A stretch of DNA of 64,000 bases from Pantoea sp. IMH (lineage in GTDB: Bacteria; Pseudomonadota; Gammaproteobacteria; Enterobacterales; Enterobacteriaceae): assembly GCF_000599885.1 (NCBI RefSeq), contig NZ_JFGT01000002.1:186001-250000 (forward strand), in the 5' to 3' direction. The notes beneath the pieces were generated by a model. It was not told the origin of the DNA and searched no databases. It saw only the letters and a list, made by a program, of their open reading frames with translations. Position 1 is the first letter of the stretch; the number at the start of each line of letters is the position of its first letter. Below are positions 29,461 through 41,606 of this stretch, one piece after another. The position numbers and the translations under genes are program-made.

Positions 29461-31494
29461 ATGACTCAAGTCGCGAAAAAAATATTGGTAACGTGCGCAC
29501 TGCCGTACGCTAACGGCTCCATCCATCTCGGCCACATGCTCGAGCATATCCAGGCAGATATTTGGGTTCGTTACCAGCGAATGCGCGGCAATCAGGTTTA
29601 CTTCATCTGTGCAGACGACGCGCACGGGACGCCCATTATGCTGAAAGCGCAGCAGTTGGGCATCGCGCCTGAACAGATGATTGCCGAGATGAGTCAGGAA
29701 CATCAGACCGATTTTGCCGGCTTTAATATCAGCTACGATAACTATCACTCTACGCACAGTGATGAGAACCGCGAACTCTCCGCGCTGATTTATACCCGGC
29801 TGAAAGAGAACGGCTTTATCAAAAACCGCACTATTTCGCAGCTCTACGATCCCGAAAAAGGCATGTTCCTGCCAGATCGTTTTGTGAAGGGCACCTGCCC
29901 GAAATGTAAATCGCCCGATCAGTATGGCGATAACTGCGAAGTGTGCAGCGCCACCTACAGCCCGACCGAGCTGATCGATCCGAAGTCCGTGGTCTCCGGT
30001 GCCACGCCGGTACTGCGTGATTCCGAACACTTCTTCTTCGATCTGCCGGAGTTCAGCGAGATGCTGCAGGCGTGGACACGCTCCGGTGCGTTGCAGGAGC
30101 AGGTCGCGAACAAAATGCAGGAGTGGTTTGAATCCGGCCTGCATCAGTGGGATATCTCGCGTGATGCGCCCTACTTTGGCTTCGAAATCCCGGATGCGCC
30201 AGGCAAATATTTTTACGTCTGGCTGGATGCGCCTATCGGCTACATGGGGTCGTTCAAAAACCTGTGCGACAAGCGCGGCGATATCGACTTCGACGCTTTC
30301 TGGCAGAAAGATTCCGATGCCGATCTCTATCACTTCATCGGTAAAGATATCGTCTACTTCCACAGCCTTTTCTGGCCAGCGATGCTGGAAGGCAGCAACT
30401 TCCGCAAGCCGACCAACCTGTTTGTGCACGGCTACGTGACGGTGAACGGCGCGAAGATGTCCAAATCACGCGGTACCTTTATCAAAGCCAGCACCTGGCT
30501 GCAGCATCTTGATGCCGACAGCCTGCGCTACTATTACGCGGCCAAGCTCTCCTCGCGCATTGACGATATTGACCTGAATCTCGAAGATTTTGTTCAGCGC
30601 GTCAATGCCGATATCGTTAACAAAGTGGTGAACCTCGCCTCACGTAACGCGGGCTTCATCAATAAGCGTTTTGACGGCAAGCTCTCCGCTGAACTGGCCG
30701 ATCCGGCGCTCTATAAAACTTTTACCGATGCGTCAACCAGCATCGGTGAGGCCTGGAGCAGCCGCGAGTTTGGCCGTGCCGTGCGTGAAATTATGGCGCT
30801 GGCCGACGTCGCCAACCGCTATGTGGATGAGCAGGCGCCGTGGGTAGTGGCGAAGCAGGAAGGCCGCGACGCCGAGCTGCAGGCCATCTGTTCAATGGGC
30901 ATCAATATGTTCCGCGTGCTGATGACCTGGCTTAAGCCGGTGCTGCCTTCGCTGAGCGAGCGCGCCGAAGCCTTCCTCAATCAGGAACTGAGCTGGGAAG
31001 GCATTCAGCAGCCGCTGCTTAACCATTCCGTCGCCAGCTTTAAGGCGCTCTACAACCGTGTGGAGATGGACAAAGTCAACGCGCTGATTGAGGCGTCAAA
31101 GGAAGATGCCGTCGCGGCCAGCAAGCCTACGCTGACCGGTCCGCTGGCTGACGACCCGATTCAGGAAACCATCAGCTTTGATGAGTTTGCGAAGGTCGAT
31201 ATGCGCATCGCGCTTATTCAGAATGCCGAACTGGTAGAGAAGTCGGACAAGCTGCTGCGCCTGACGCTGGATCTGGGCGGCGAAACCCGCCAGGTCTTCT
31301 CCGGCATCCGTCAGGCTTACCCTGACCCTGCTCTGCTGGTGGGGCGTCTGACGGTGATGGTTGCCAATCTGGCGCCGCGTAAGATGCGCTTCGGTGTCTC
31401 CGAAGGCATGGTGATGGCGGCGGGCCCTGGCGGCGAGGATATTTTCCTGCTGAGTCCCGACAGCGGCGCTCAACCCGGCATGCAGGTGAAGTAA
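29461..31494 (+). CDS. metG: Methionine--tRNA ligase
   Basis: Class I aminoacyl-tRNA synthetase of 677 residues that charges initiator and elongator tRNA-Met. The HIGH-type motif is HLGH ([18 protein letters not shown]), the zinc knuckle is CPKC...CEVC, and the KMSKS loop is [13 protein letters not shown]-terminal EMAP/Trbp111-like tRNA-binding and dimerisation domain begins near residue 575 ([20 protein letters not shown]). Full-length relative to E. coli (677). It has its own terminator and is divergent from apbC. Confidence 0.98.
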   Translation: MTQVAKKILVTCALPYANGSIHLGHMLEHIQADIWVRYQRMRGNQVYFICADDAHGTPIMLKAQQLGIAPEQMIAEMSQEHQTDFAGFNISYDNYHSTHSDENRELSALIYTRLKENGFIKNRTISQLYDPEKGMFLPDRFVKGTCPKCKSPDQYGDNCEVCSATYSPTELIDPKSVVSGATPVLRDSEHFFFDLPEFSEMLQAWTRSGALQEQVANKMQEWFESGLHQWDISRDAPYFGFEIPDAPGKYFYVWLDAPIGYMGSFKNLCDKRGDIDFDAFWQKDSDADLYHFIGKDIVYFHSLFWPAMLEGSNFRKPTNLFVHGYVTVNGAKMSKSRGTFIKASTWLQHLDADSLRYYYAAKLSSRIDDIDLNLEDFVQRVNADIVNKVVNLASRNAGFINKRFDGKLSAELADPALYKTFTDASTSIGEAWSSREFGRAVREIMALADVANRYVDEQAPWVVAKQEGRDAELQAICSMGINMFRVLMTWLKPVLPSLSERAEAFLNQELSWEGIQQPLLNHSVASFKALYNRVEMDKVNALIEASKEDAVAASKPTLTGPLADDPIQETISFDEFAKVDMRIALIQNAELVEKSDKLLRLTLDLGGETRQVFSGIRQAYPDPALLVGRLTVMVANLAPRKMRFGVSEGMVMAAGPGGEDIFLLSPDSGAQPGMQVK

Positions 31495-31516
31495 CGACCT
31501 TCACCGCAGAAACGGT

Positions 31517-31545
31517 AAGGGGCGATCTGATTCGCCCCTTTTTTT
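31517..31545 (+). terminator. Intrinsic terminator after metG
   Basis: GGGGCGA / TCGCCCC 7-bp stem with a 6-base loop followed by seven T's, 22 bases after the metG stop. Confidence 0.93.
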
Positions 31546-31620
31546 ATCCTCAGAGCGTGACTCATAGCACGTTTTATTATTTCGACGTATGATTAACGTT
31601 CTGAATACCGGGAGCTTATC

Positions 31621-32016
31621 ATGCGCAGCGCGCTGTCCGTTATCTGGCGTTATCTTCGCGCCTTTATCATCATTTATCTCTGTCTTTATGCCGGCATCGG
31701 GCTGGCTGCCCTGCTTCCTGTGACCATCCCGGGCAGCATTCTGGGCATGCTTATTCTCTTTTTCCTGCTGGTTTCCCGCCTTGTCCCCGTTAACTGGGTG
31801 AAGCCAGGCAGCCTTCTGCTGATCCGCTATATGGCGCTGCTGTTCGTGCCGATAAGCGTCGGCGTGATGAGCTATATGGACGTGCTGACCGCGCAGTTTG
31901 GTCCGATTGTGGTCTCCTGCGTCGCCAGCACCTTTATTGTGCTGCTGACCGTTGGGCTGACCTCACACCAGGTGCACAGCCGGGTCCCGGCGAAGAAAGG
32001 AGCAGGCGATGAGTGA
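31621..32016 (+). CDS. yohJ: CidA/LrgA-family membrane protein YohJ
   Basis: 131-residue protein with four predicted membrane helices. It has the LrgA/CidA holin-like signature ([21 protein letters not shown] near residues 27-48) and a Lys/Arg-rich C-terminal tail. The start follows GGAG. It overlaps yohK by eight bases, so the two are co-translated. In E. coli YohJ and YohK are linked to uridine/pyrimidine or dicarboxylate-type transport by homology with holin-like pairs, but the function is not firmly known. The downstream cdd gene fits a nucleoside-related role. Confidence 0.88.
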   Translation: MRSALSVIWRYLRAFIIIYLCLYAGIGLAALLPVTIPGSILGMLILFFLLVSRLVPVNWVKPGSLLLIRYMALLFVPISVGVMSYMDVLTAQFGPIVVSCVASTFIVLLTVGLTSHQVHSRVPAKKGAGDE

Positions 32017-32701
32017 TATCTGGTGGTCGCTGCCGCTGACCCTTGTGGTCTTCTTTCTCGCCCGTAAGGTGGCGGCGAAGGTAAAAATCTCGCTGCTGAA
32101 TCCGCTCCTGATCTCCATGGCGGTGATTATTCCCCTGCTGCTGCTGCTGCAGATGCCTTACGCCCGTTATTTTCAGGGAAGCAGCGTGCTGAACCAGCTT
32201 CTGCAGCCTGCCGTCGTCGCGCTGGCGCTGCCGCTTTATGAACAGCTGCATCAAATTCGTGCGCGCTGGAAATCGATTATCAGCATCTGCTTTATTGGCA
32301 GCCTGACTGCCATGATCTCCGGCACGGCCATCGCGCTCTGGATGGGGGCTACGCCGGAGATTGCCGCCACTATTCTGCCCAAATCCGTGACCACTCCAAT
32401 CGCTATGGCGATCTCTGGCACGCTCGGCGGTATCCCGGCTATCAGCGCCATCTGCGTACTTATCGCCGGCGTGCTGGGTGCCGTATTCGGTCATATGCTG
32501 CTTAACCTCTTTAAGATAAAAAGCAAACCAGCGCGTGGGCTGGCGATAGGCAATGCCTCCCATGCGTTGGGCACCGCACGCTGCGTCGAGCTGGACTATC
32601 AGGAAGGGGCATGGAGTTCGCTGGCGCTGGTGATTTGCGGCATCATCACCTCGCTGCTGGCACCTTTTATCTATCCACTGCTGATGGCACTCTGGGGATA
32701 A
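32009..32701 (+). CDS. yohK: CidB/LrgB-family membrane protein YohK
   Basis: 230-residue polytopic membrane protein of the LrgB family, partner of YohJ. Characteristic parts are the [14 protein letters not shown] motif, [19 protein letters not shown], and the conserved [15 protein letters not shown] segment near residue 178. It overlaps the yohJ stop. The usual length is about 231. It was once described as a murein hydrolase export regulator; recent views favour a transport function, and the sequence does not decide. Confidence 0.88.
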   Translation: MSDIWWSLPLTLVVFFLARKVAAKVKISLLNPLLISMAVIIPLLLLLQMPYARYFQGSSVLNQLLQPAVVALALPLYEQLHQIRARWKSIISICFIGSLTAMISGTAIALWMGATPEIAATILPKSVTTPIAMAISGTLGGIPAISAICVLIAGVLGAVFGHMLLNLFKIKSKPARGLAIGNASHALGTARCVELDYQEGAWSSLALVICGIITSLLAPFIYPLLMALWG

Positions 32702-32755
32702 AAGTTGCGATAAGTCCCGCATTTAAGAAATGAATTTCACAGGTTACATTCTAAA

Positions 32756-32771
32756 TGTGATAAAAATCACA
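32756..32771 (+). promoter_or_regulatory. CRP site and promoter of cdd
   Basis: TGTGATAAAAATCACA matches both CRP half-sites (TGTGA-N6-TCACA) exactly. A -10 element CAGAAT at 32793-32798 predicts a start near 32805, placing CRP at about -41.5 (class II). E. coli cdd is controlled by CRP and CytR in the same way; a CytR site could not be picked out by eye. Confidence 0.85.
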
Positions 32772-32827
32772 TACAACGCCCGGACGGCCCGACAGAATAA
32801 GCGGCCGACCACCCTGAGAGGCCCGAT

Positions 32828-33712
32828 ATGCACCCACGTTTCCAGACTGCTTTTGCCACGCTGCCTGCGCCGCTGCAAAGCGCCCTGCACCCAGTTCTTG
32901 CCGCTGATGACTTTGCCGCTTTTTTAACGCCGGAACAGATCGACAGGGTTAAAAGCCAGACAGGGATGAATGACAGCGAGCTGGCTTTTGCCCTGCTGCC
33001 GCTGGCCGCCGCCTGCGCCGTCGTTCCGCTTTCCCACTTCAGCGTAGGTGCGCTGGCACGCGGCAGCAGCGGTCACCTCTATTTTGGGGCCAATATGGAG
33101 TTTGCCGGCAGTACCATGCAGCAGACGGTCCACGCCGAGCAGAGCGCCGTCACGCACGCCTGGCTACGCGGTGAACCCTCACTTGAGGCGATCACCGTGA
33201 ACTACACGCCCTGCGGCCACTGCCGCCAGTTTATGAATGAACTTAACAGCGGCACCGCGCTGCAGATTTCTCTGCCGGGCCGGGAGCCCGCTACGCTGGG
33301 CGACTACCTGCCGGACGCCTTTGGTCCCCGCGATCTGGATATCAAAACCCTGCTACTGGATAAAGTCGATCACGGTTTCACCCTGAAAGGCGATCCGCTC
33401 AGCCAGGCGGCGCTTCAGGCCGCTAACCGCAGCCATGCGCCCTATACGCAGGCCTGGAGCGGCGTGGCGTTGCAAAGCGAGGACGGCGCGATTTTCGCCG
33501 GAAGTTATGCCGAAAACGCCGCCTTTAACCCGAGCCTGCCGCCGCTGCAGGCCGCCCTGAATCTGCTGAGTCTCTCTGGCCGTGATGTGCTGAAGATCCA
33601 GCGGGCGGTACTGGCTGAAGCCCCCGACGCCAGCGTGATTCAGCGCCAGGCGACACTGGCTACCCTGCAGGCGCTTGGCTGCGCCAATGTCACGACCGTT
33701 CCGCTGAACTGA
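32828..33712 (+). CDS. cdd: Cytidine deaminase
   Basis: Zinc enzyme that deaminates cytidine and deoxycytidine to uridine nucleosides; 294 residues, the long dimeric enterobacterial type with a second, degenerate C-terminal core. The catalytic site is visible as VHAEQSAV (zinc His and catalytic Glu) and [12 protein letters not shown] (two zinc Cys). The perfect CRP site upstream supports carbon-catabolite control. It follows yohK by 126 bases and has its own promoter. Confidence 0.96.
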   Translation: MHPRFQTAFATLPAPLQSALHPVLAADDFAAFLTPEQIDRVKSQTGMNDSELAFALLPLAAACAVVPLSHFSVGALARGSSGHLYFGANMEFAGSTMQQTVHAEQSAVTHAWLRGEPSLEAITVNYTPCGHCRQFMNELNSGTALQISLPGREPATLGDYLPDAFGPRDLDIKTLLLDKVDHGFTLKGDPLSQAALQAANRSHAPYTQAWSGVALQSEDGAIFAGSYAENAAFNPSLPPLQAALNLLSLSGRDVLKIQRAVLAEAPDASVIQRQATLATLQALGCANVTTVPLN

Positions 33713-33743
33713 CCCTTTCCTGCGGCTTCACCGCATACAAGTC

Positions 33744-33777
33744 ACAGCTTTTGTTATCAGCAGGTAACAAAAGCTGT
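33744..33777. repeat. 13-bp perfect inverted repeat between cdd and maeA
   Basis: ACAGCTTTTGTTA at 33744-33756 and its exact complement at 33765-33777, with an 8-base loop. It lies 32 bases after cdd and 58 bases before maeA. With no T-run it is not a classical terminator on either strand; it may be a weak terminator, an RNA structure in the maeA leader, or a regulator site. Confidence 0.7.
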
Positions 33778-33834
33778 ACTTTCAGATGAATTATTTTAGG
33801 ATTGCCGCACATCCTGAATTGATGAGTAGATTGC

Positions 33835-35532
33835 ATGGAACTCGAGTACGAAAGTAAACGTCCGCTTTATATCCCTTATGCTGGCCCTATTTTGCTGGAA
33901 TTTCCCCTGCTGAACAAAGGCAGCGCTTTCTCCGTCGAGGAGCGTAATGAGTTCAATCTTCGCGGCCTGCTGCCTGAAACGGTGGAAACCATTGAAGAGC
34001 AGGCCCAGCGCGCCTGGCGCCAGTTTCAGGATTTTAAAAACGATAACGATAAGCACGTTTACCTGCGTAATATTCAGGACACTAACGAAACACTGTTCTA
34101 CCGCCTGCTGGACAATCATCTGGAAGAGATGATGCCCATCATTTATACCCCAACGGTGGGCGCCGCCTGCGAGCACTTCTCAGAAATCTATCGTCGCGCG
34201 CGCGGCGTATTCATTTCCTACCCCAATCGCGGCAACATCGAAGATATGCTGCAAAACGCCACCAAGCAAAACGTGAAAGTGATTGTCGTCACCGACGGCG
34301 AGCGCATTCTTGGCCTGGGGGATCAGGGCATCGGCGGCATGGGTATCCCGATCGGTAAGCTGTCACTTTATACCGCGTGCGGTGGTATCAGCCCCGCTTA
34401 TACGCTGCCGGTAGTGCTGGACGTGGGAACCAATAATACTCAGCTACTCAACGATCCGCTCTATATGGGCTGGCGTCACCCGCGTATCACGGGCGAAGAG
34501 TATGACAACTTCGTCAACGAGTTTATCCAGGCGGTAAAAAGCCGCTGGCCGAACGTGCTGTTGCAGTTTGAAGATTTTGCCCAGAAGAACGCCATGCCGC
34601 TGCTGGAGCGCTACCGTGATGAAGTCTGCTGCTTCAATGATGATATTCAAGGCACCGCGGCGGTCACGCTGGGCACGCTAATCGCCGCCAGCCGCGCGGC
34701 GGGCAGCAAAATGAGCGAGCAGAAAGTGGTATTCCTCGGTGCGGGATCTGCCGGTTGTGGTATTGCCGAACAGATTATTGCCCAGATGAAATCGGAAGGA
34801 CTGAGCGATGAAGAAGCGCGGGCGCGGGTATTTATGGTGGACCGCTTCGGCCTGTTAACCGACAAGCTGCCAAACCTGCTGAACTTCCAGAGCAAGCTGG
34901 TACAGAAAAGCGACGCGCTGGCGGGCTGGGACGTCACCTCTGACGCGCTCTCGCTGCTGGATGTGGTGCGCAATGCCCGTCCGGATATCCTGATTGGCGT
35001 TTCCGGCCAGCCGGGCCTGTTCAGCGAAGAAATTATACGCGAGATGCATAAGCACTGTGCTCGTCCGATTGTGATGCCGCTCTCTAACCCAACGTCACGT
35101 GTTGAAGCCACGCCACAGGATATTATTGCCTGGACCGAAGGCGCAGCGCTGGTGGCCACCGGCAGCCCGTTTGCACCGGCCATGTGGAAGGAGAAGGTTT
35201 TCCCGATCGCCCAGTGCAATAACTCCTATATTTTCCCCGGCATCGGGCTTGGCGTGATCGCCTCTGGCGCCACCCGCGTCACCGACAGCATGCTGATGGC
35301 GGCCAGCCGCGCGCTGGCAGACTGCTCGCCGCTGGTCAACGACGGTTTCGGCCCGGTACTGCCGGAAGTGAAGGATATTCAGGGCGTATCGAAGCTGATC
35401 GCCATGGCCGTTGGCAAGGCGGCACAGCTGGCGGGCGTCGCCGTGGTCACGTCCGAAGATGTGCTTTCACGCGCCATTGCCGCTAACTTCTGGCTGCCGC
35501 AGTACCGTAATTACCGCCGAACCTCCATCTGA
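33835..35532 (+). CDS. maeA: NAD-dependent malic enzyme MaeA (SfcA)
   Basis: Oxidative decarboxylation of malate to pyruvate with NAD; 565 residues, as in E. coli. Visible motifs are [20 protein letters not shown] at the N-terminus, the malate-site [10 protein letters not shown] and [19 protein letters not shown], metal ligands in FEDFAQKNA and [11 protein letters not shown], and the Rossmann [15 protein letters not shown]. The NAD form is assigned by full-length similarity to MaeA and by lacking the C-terminal phosphotransacetylase-like domain of the NADP enzyme MaeB. Confidence 0.97.
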   Translation: MELEYESKRPLYIPYAGPILLEFPLLNKGSAFSVEERNEFNLRGLLPETVETIEEQAQRAWRQFQDFKNDNDKHVYLRNIQDTNETLFYRLLDNHLEEMMPIIYTPTVGAACEHFSEIYRRARGVFISYPNRGNIEDMLQNATKQNVKVIVVTDGERILGLGDQGIGGMGIPIGKLSLYTACGGISPAYTLPVVLDVGTNNTQLLNDPLYMGWRHPRITGEEYDNFVNEFIQAVKSRWPNVLLQFEDFAQKNAMPLLERYRDEVCCFNDDIQGTAAVTLGTLIAASRAAGSKMSEQKVVFLGAGSAGCGIAEQIIAQMKSEGLSDEEARARVFMVDRFGLLTDKLPNLLNFQSKLVQKSDALAGWDVTSDALSLLDVVRNARPDILIGVSGQPGLFSEEIIREMHKHCARPIVMPLSNPTSRVEATPQDIIAWTEGAALVATGSPFAPAMWKEKVFPIAQCNNSYIFPGIGLGVIASGATRVTDSMLMAASRALADCSPLVNDGFGPVLPEVKDIQGVSKLIAMAVGKAAQLAGVAVVTSEDVLSRAIAANFWLPQYRNYRRTSI

Positions 35533-35540
35533 CGACGAGT

Positions 35541-35568
35541 GCCGGGTATTCCTTTACCCGGCCTGTTT
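35541..35568 (+). terminator. Hairpin after maeA
   Basis: GCCGGGTA / TACCCGGC 8-bp stem with a 6-base loop and a short T-containing tail (CTGTTT), nine bases after the maeA stop. A probable moderate terminator. Confidence 0.65.
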
Positions 35569-35741
35569 CCCCGCGGGAAGTTAGAAGGATGTTAAGAAAT
35601 AACGCATTCGCGCACCTTTTATTTACCGGCCGCAACTGTCACGCGCGAAAATTGTGCGAAAACCCGTCATACGGCGAACCCCGGCTTGCTTCGCCAGGCC
35701 GGGTAAAGTAGCCTTAATCCACCTTTTCCCCGCAAGTCTGA

Positions 35742-36485
<744 letters not shown>

Positions 36486-36486
36486 A

Positions 36487-36515
36487 AAAACGCATCCGTT
36501 GAGGGATGCGTTTTT
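36487..36515. terminator. Bidirectional terminator between sanA and mglC
   Basis: CGCATCC / GGATGCG stem with a 6-base loop, preceded by seven A's and followed by five T's, so it can serve both sanA (plus) and mglBAC (minus). Confidence 0.9.
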
Positions 36516-36554
36516 GCCTGCACTGCTGACGCTTTTAGCGCCGTACGGCCCCGG

Positions 36555-37565
36555 TTATTTTTTCCGGGCGTACTTCAGTGAATCCAGCGCCACGGCGAAA
36601 ATGATGATGCCGCCTTTAATAATGTACTGCCAGTAAGGGTTAACGCCGATATAGGTCAGCCCGTAGTTGATCACGGTGAAGATCAGCACACCAGTCACCA
36701 CGCCTGCTACCGTACCCACACCGCCCGCGAAGGAAACCCCGCCCACCACACAGGCAGCAATCGCATCCAGCTCGTACATAAAGCCGAGGTTGTTGGTTGC
36801 CGAGCCGATACGGCCCGCCTCCAGCATCCCGGCAAAAGCGTAGAACACACCCGACAGGGCATAAATCAGGATCAGGTTGAAATTGACGTTCACGCCGGAA
36901 ACGCGGGCGGCTTCAGGGTTGCCGCCGATGGCAAAAATGTTTTTACCAAAGCGCGTTTTATTCCACAGGACCCAGACAAAGAAGATCGCGATGGCGGCAT
37001 AGAAAGTTATATAAGAGAGTTTGAAATCCCCCATGCGGATAAAACCCTGCGCAAAGGTCGAAAACCCTTCGTCAAAGCCTGCAATAGGGGAAGCGCCCAC
37101 GTAATCGTAATAGAGCGAGTTAATGCCATACACGATAATCATGGTGCCCAGGGTGGTGATAAACGGCGTCACCTTCAGATAGGCGATAATCAGGCCGTTC
37201 ACCAGGCCAATCAGGCCACCGATAACGCAGACAATCAGGATGACCACCGCGATCGGTAACGTTTCCAGCTGTGGAAACACCTTATTGACGTTATCCATCG
37301 CCTGTAGCAGCGTTGCCGCCACAACGGCCGCCAGACCAACCTGACGTCCGGCGGAGAGATCGGTTCCCTGAGTCACAATCAGACCAGCCACGCCGAGCGC
37401 GATAATAATACGCACGGAGGACTGAGTCAGAATATTACTTAAGTTCATCAGACTTAAGAAGGTCGGGTCCTGGAAAATAATAATCGCCAGAAGCACCAGC
37501 AACACCACATATATCCCACCCTCTTTAAACCAGTTGAGCGCGTTTTTTTTATTTACTGCATTCAT
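36555..37565 (-). CDS. mglC: Galactose/methyl-galactoside ABC transporter permease MglC
   Basis: Inner-membrane permease of the CUT2 (ribose-type) family, 336 residues, last gene of mglBAC. The hydrophobic core includes the conserved SSVRIIIALGVAGLIVTQG, LSAGRQVGLAAVVAATLLQ and GINSLYYDYVGASPI segments, and the end GVNPYWQYIIKGGIIIF. The start MNAVNKKNALNWFKEGG matches the E. coli protein; a longer in-frame start overlapping the mglA end would add 26 residues unknown in the family. It is separated from mglA by 19 bases. Confidence 0.95.
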   Translation of the reverse strand: MNAVNKKNALNWFKEGGIYVVLLVLLAIIIFQDPTFLSLMNLSNILTQSSVRIIIALGVAGLIVTQGTDLSAGRQVGLAAVVAATLLQAMDNVNKVFPQLETLPIAVVILIVCVIGGLIGLVNGLIIAYLKVTPFITTLGTMIIVYGINSLYYDYVGASPIAGFDEGFSTFAQGFIRMGDFKLSYITFYAAIAIFFVWVLWNKTRFGKNIFAIGGNPEAARVSGVNVNFNLILIYALSGVFYAFAGMLEAGRIGSATNNLGFMYELDAIAACVVGGVSFAGGVGTVAGVVTGVLIFTVINYGLTYIGVNPYWQYIIKGGIIIFAVALDSLKYARKK

Positions 37566-37584
37566 GGTAACAGCCCTTACCCTA

Positions 37585-39105
37585 TTAAAGGTGCAACGAT
37601 GCCAAACGTAATATTTCGTTTTGCGTTGTCGATTTTGTTTCAACGATACCCGCGACCATGCCGTTACTCATTACCAGAATCCTGTCGGTAATCCCTAAAA
37701 GCTCCGGCATTTCGGAAGAGATAATAATGATGCCTTTATCTTTCTTCGCCAGCTCGGAGATCAACTGATAAATTTCAAATTTGGCACCCACGTCGATACC
37801 GCGCGTCGGTTCATCCAGCATCAGTATTTCCGGCGAGGTTAACAGCCAGCGGCCAATAATCACCTTTTGCTGATTCCCGCCGGAGAGCGAGCCAATGGAT
37901 GTCCGGTGCCCCGGCGTTTTCACCCGCATCGAGTCAATCACCCACTGGGTATCACTCTTCATGCGGCTGTTATCCAGCAGGCCAAAACTATTTTTATATT
38001 TACGGATATTTGAAATCAGCGAGTTAAAGCCGATATCCAGGAAAGCATAAATCCCCGTCGCGCGTCGTTCTTCAGTCACCAGGGCAAAGCCGTGGTTGAT
38101 AGCTTCATTCGCGCTGTGGTTATTAATTTTTTTGCCGTGCAGCTTAATCGTCCCGCCAGATTTTTCGCGGATACCAAAAAGGGTTTCCACAATGTCGGTG
38201 CGTTTTGCGCCAACCAGTCCCGCGATGCCCAATATCTCCCCTTTGCGGAGATCAAACGAGATATCCCGGATAGAGGGCTGGCGCAGCGAGGTCAGGTTAC
38301 GCACTTCCAGGATGGTTTCACCCGGAACATTGGACTTGTCAGGAAAGCGTTGATTAAGCGAACGCCCGACCATCATAGCGATGATTTTGTCCATATCCAG
38401 CCCTTCCAGCGGCTGGGTCGCAATCCACTGTCCATCACGAAGGATAGTGATCTCATCGCAGAGCTGGAATATCTCTTCCATTTTATGCGAGATATACACA
38501 ATACCGCAGCCACGCTCTTTGAGTTTACGAATAATCGTAAAGAGGTGGTTAACTTCTTTTTCCGTCAGCGATGACGTTGGCTCATCCATAATAACGATTT
38601 TTGCGTTATAGGAGAACGCCTTGGCGATTTCCACCATCTGCATCTGCGAAACAGAGAGCGTCACCACTTTGTCACGCGGATCGATATCAATATCCAGCTC
38701 TTCAAAGATCGCTTTGGTATCGCGGTACATTTTATCCTGGTCAACAAATACCCCTTTTCGGGGATATCGTCCCAGCCACATGTTATCCATGACCGAGCGT
38801 TGTAAAACCAGGTTCAGTTCCTGATGCACCATTGAGACGCCATTTTCCAGCGCTTCTTTTGCGCTATTAAAATTAATCTCTTTCCCCTGAAACAGAATGC
38901 TGCCTGAATCTTTACTGTAAATGCCGAAGAGACATTTCAATAACGTGGATTTCCCCGCGCCATTTTCACCCATCAGAGCGTGAATAGAGTGCGGGCGAAC
39001 TTTTAAATTCACGTTATCCAGCGCTTTCACGCCGGGAAATGACTTACTGACGTCGGTCATTTCCAGCAGATATTCGCGCTCTGGCTGAACTTTATCACTG
39101 CCCAT
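37585..39105 (-). CDS. mglA: Galactose/methyl-galactoside ABC transporter ATPase MglA
   Basis: Tandem ABC ATPase of 506 residues, the family length. The first cassette has Walker [10 protein letters not shown], signature LSVSQMQM and Walker [11 protein letters not shown]. The second has a degenerate Walker A region (GLVGAKRTD), an intact signature LSGGNQQK and Walker [11 protein letters not shown], as usual in sugar CUT2 importers. I chose the ATG starting [16 protein letters not shown], with AGGTAGA upstream, over one ten codons earlier. Confidence 0.95.
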   Translation of the reverse strand: MGSDKVQPEREYLLEMTDVSKSFPGVKALDNVNLKVRPHSIHALMGENGAGKSTLLKCLFGIYSKDSGSILFQGKEINFNSAKEALENGVSMVHQELNLVLQRSVMDNMWLGRYPRKGVFVDQDKMYRDTKAIFEELDIDIDPRDKVVTLSVSQMQMVEIAKAFSYNAKIVIMDEPTSSLTEKEVNHLFTIIRKLKERGCGIVYISHKMEEIFQLCDEITILRDGQWIATQPLEGLDMDKIIAMMVGRSLNQRFPDKSNVPGETILEVRNLTSLRQPSIRDISFDLRKGEILGIAGLVGAKRTDIVETLFGIREKSGGTIKLHGKKINNHSANEAINHGFALVTEERRATGIYAFLDIGFNSLISNIRKYKNSFGLLDNSRMKSDTQWVIDSMRVKTPGHRTSIGSLSGGNQQKVIIGRWLLTSPEILMLDEPTRGIDVGAKFEIYQLISELAKKDKGIIIISSEMPELLGITDRILVMSNGMVAGIVETKSTTQNEILRLASLHL

Positions 39106-39164
39106 AATTCTACCTGGCTGAATGTGGCGCACCATCGGGCTGACCCGACTGCGAGCCCGGAAAT

Positions 39165-39184
39165 GGGCGCAGCGAACTGCGCCC
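39165..39184 (-). other. mglB-mglA intercistronic stem-loop
   Basis: GGGCGCAG / CTGCGCCC perfect 8-bp stem with a CGAA tetraloop, 14 bases past the mglB stop on the minus strand. Such stem-loops after binding-protein genes usually protect the 5' message and reduce expression of downstream cassette genes, raising the binding-protein:transporter ratio. This role is inferred. Confidence 0.7.
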
Positions 39185-39197
39185 GGTTGCGGAACGG

Positions 39198-40193
39198 TTA
39201 TTTCGTGAACTGAGAGAGATTCTCTTTATCAACCGGCACGTAAGCGACGCGCACGACTTTGCCATCCAGTTTGTAATCGGTGCCTTCGGTGGCGGCTTTA
39301 CCTTCAGAGAGGTTTTTCGCCATCATAAAGGTTGCTCTTGCCTGGTTTTCAGCATCGTTAAGCACGGTGCCCGCCAGGGCGCCCGATTTGACCATCGCCA
39401 GCGCTTCCGGCAGCGCATCCACGCCAAAGACCGGAACCGCAGACTTATTGTGGGCCTTCAGCGCTTCTACCGCACCCATCGCCATCGCATCGTTATTGGC
39501 GATAACCACTTCAATTTTGTTGCCGTTCGGACCAGAGAGCCAGGCATCCACTTTGTCTTTCGCCTGCGCCGTATCCCACATCGCGGTATCAAGGTGCAGC
39601 TGCTGCGTTTTCACGCCGCCGGTGTTCAGCGTATCAATAACATATTTCGTACGTGCTTCTGCATCCGGATGGCCTGGCTCGCCTTTCAGCAGCACAAACT
39701 GGATCACGCCATCTTTATTCAGATCCCAGGCCGGACTCGCTTTCCAGTGTTTCGCAATCAGTTCGCCCTGCTTGACGCCAGACTCTTTCGAATCGGTACC
39801 GACATAGTAAGCTTTGTCGTAGCTGGCCAGCGCTTTGGCGGTTGGCTCTTTATTGAAGAAAACCACCGGAATATCGTTTGATTTGGCTTTGCTGATAATC
39901 ACCGCGGCCGCAGCCGGGTCAACCAGGTTAATCGCCAGCGCTTTCACGCCCTTCGCCACCAGAACGTCAACCTGATCGTTCTGCGTTGACTGGCTGTTCT
40001 GAGAGTCATTCATCAGCAGCTGAATGCCATCGGTTTTATCCGCTTCTTTCTCAATATTTTTACGCACAACGGACATAAAGTTGTCGTCATATTTGTAGAT
40101 AGTCACGCCGATACGGGTGTCGGCGGCGTGAGCCGTTGCGCCAAACATCATGCTGGCAACCAGGGCTGTGAGCGTGAAAGCCTTCTTATTCAT
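39198..40193 (-). CDS. mglB: D-galactose/glucose-binding protein MglB
   Basis: Periplasmic binding protein of 331 residues that feeds MglAC and, in E. coli, the Trg chemoreceptor. It has a 23-residue signal peptide ending THA-HA type ([14 protein letters not shown]). It also has the calcium-loop region DLNKDGVIQ and sugar-contacting motifs such as the N-terminal [31 protein letters not shown] and [16 protein letters not shown]. It is the first gene of mglBAC, behind a CRP/GalS-controlled promoter with a roughly 250-base leader. Confidence 0.96.
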   Translation of the reverse strand: MNKKAFTLTALVASMMFGATAHAADTRIGVTIYKYDDNFMSVVRKNIEKEADKTDGIQLLMNDSQNSQSTQNDQVDVLVAKGVKALAINLVDPAAAAVIISKAKSNDIPVVFFNKEPTAKALASYDKAYYVGTDSKESGVKQGELIAKHWKASPAWDLNKDGVIQFVLLKGEPGHPDAEARTKYVIDTLNTGGVKTQQLHLDTAMWDTAQAKDKVDAWLSGPNGNKIEVVIANNDAMAMGAVEALKAHNKSAVPVFGVDALPEALAMVKSGALAGTVLNDAENQARATFMMAKNLSEGKAATEGTDYKLDGKVVRVAYVPVDKENLSQFTK

Positions 40194-40451
40194 GGTATCT
40201 CCGGTTTTTGTAGGGTCGTTCTCAGCGCCCGGCTCGTTATCAGTGAGCGTGGCGGCGCAATGGTTACGGCGAGGCGAAATGTTGGGGTAACGTGTCGCAA
40301 AGCCGATTATTTGTTAAAACCAAACCCGACTTCCCTGTACGGCAACGCTTCCAGAAAGCTGTGTAAAAAAGGGTTTCAGCGGGCGGTAAACTGGCGGTCC
40401 GGGGGGCTTGAACCGCGTTACATAATGTTTCACACCCGTTGAGTCGCTGCC

Positions 40452-40512
40452 ATCATAGAGAAGGCGATGTTAATTAACTGTGAATTTACTCACAATTTGA
40501 AAACGGTTACAC
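40452..40512 (-). promoter_or_regulatory. mglBAC promoter: -10, CRP site and gal operator
   Basis: On the minus strand: a gal operator (GTGTAACCGTTTTCAA, 40497-40512) fits GTGNAANCGNTTNCAC except the last base and overlaps the galS stop codon. A CRP site TGTGAATTTACTCACA-type palindrome at 40479-40494 has both half-sites exact. A -10 element TATGAT lies at 40452-40457. The predicted start near 40445 puts CRP at about -41.5. This is the layout of E. coli mgl, where GalS represses and CRP activates. The remaining 40194-40440 is leader sequence without a visible gene. Confidence 0.85.
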
Positions 40513-41547
40513 GGCGCTATCGCTTGAGTTAGTGACGGGCACCACATTTTGCCGGGCCGCGACGGAATGCCGGCGAACCAGCGTCGGCATAAAACAGTGC
40601 GTGGCGTTCTCATCAAGCAGGCCAGCCGCCCCTTTCAGTGCGAGTTCTGTCGCCGTTTTAGCCATGGAAACAATAGGATAGCGTACCGTGGTTAGCTGAG
40701 GATCGGTGTAGCGGGAAATGGGGATATCATCGAAACCGATCACCGAAATCTGCTGCGGTATGGCGATGCCATTATCCTTCAGCGCGGCCAGCGCGCCGGC
40801 GGCCATGCTGTCGTTATAGGCAAAGACCGCCGTCAGATGCTGATTCCGCCCTAATAACTCCACCATGGCCGCTTCCCCGCCCTGCAGATCGGGCTCCGCG
40901 CTCGCCGTCCAGCTTTCCTGTGCCACCAGCTGTTGCTCAGCCAGCGCCTGGATCCAGCCCTGGCGGCGCTGCTCCACATCTTCGATTGGATGGCTTGACG
41001 CGAGATAGCCAATACGCTGATGGCCCTGCTGCTGGAGCATGCGTGTCGCCATCAGCGCGCCGCTGACGTTATCCAGACAGACGCAGCGATGAGCGTAGCC
41101 CGGCAGGGTACGGTTGATTAACACCATACCGGGCACCTGCTCCATCAGCGCGGCGAGTTCGGCGTCATCCAGCGCTTTTGCGTGCACGACCAGCGCATTG
41201 CACCGCTGGCGGATAAGAACTTCAATGGCATGGCGTTCTTTTTCAGCCTGATGGTAGGAGTTATTGATCAGGACGTGCTTATTCATACGCTGCGCCACCG
41301 TATCCACGGCTTTAACCAGCGCACCAAAAAATGGATCGGAAACGTCCATCACCACCACGCCAATGGTGTCGCTGACCTGGGTGACCAGCGCCTGTGCGTT
41401 CGCGTTGGGCCGGTATCCGAGCGCATCGACAATATGTAGCACCATATCGCGCGTTTCGGGCGTGACCGCAGCGCTCTGATTCAGCACGCGTGACACGGTC
41501 GCCACGGAGACACCAGCCTCCCGCGCCACATCACGGATGGTAATCAT
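40507..41547 (-). CDS. galS: Galactose operon repressor GalS (mgl isorepressor)
   Basis: LacI-family regulator of 346 residues. The helix-turn-helix is [20 protein letters not shown], then the hinge [13 protein letters not shown], and a periplasmic-binding-like core with [30 protein letters not shown] and [13 protein letters not shown]. It is assigned GalS rather than GalR by position next to mglBAC and full-length match. gal operators sit upstream of both mglB and galS, implying autoregulation with galactose as inducer. Confidence 0.93.
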   Translation of the reverse strand: MITIRDVAREAGVSVATVSRVLNQSAAVTPETRDMVLHIVDALGYRPNANAQALVTQVSDTIGVVVMDVSDPFFGALVKAVDTVAQRMNKHVLINNSYHQAEKERHAIEVLIRQRCNALVVHAKALDDAELAALMEQVPGMVLINRTLPGYAHRCVCLDNVSGALMATRMLQQQGHQRIGYLASSHPIEDVEQRRQGWIQALAEQQLVAQESWTASAEPDLQGGEAAMVELLGRNQHLTAVFAYNDSMAAGALAALKDNGIAIPQQISVIGFDDIPISRYTDPQLTTVRYPIVSMAKTATELALKGAAGLLDENATHCFMPTLVRRHSVAARQNVVPVTNSSDSAV

Positions 41548-41606
41548 GATCGCTCACTCTTGATAAAATTTGCATAACTCTTCCAGACGCAGTGTGCCTG
41601 GCGGCT

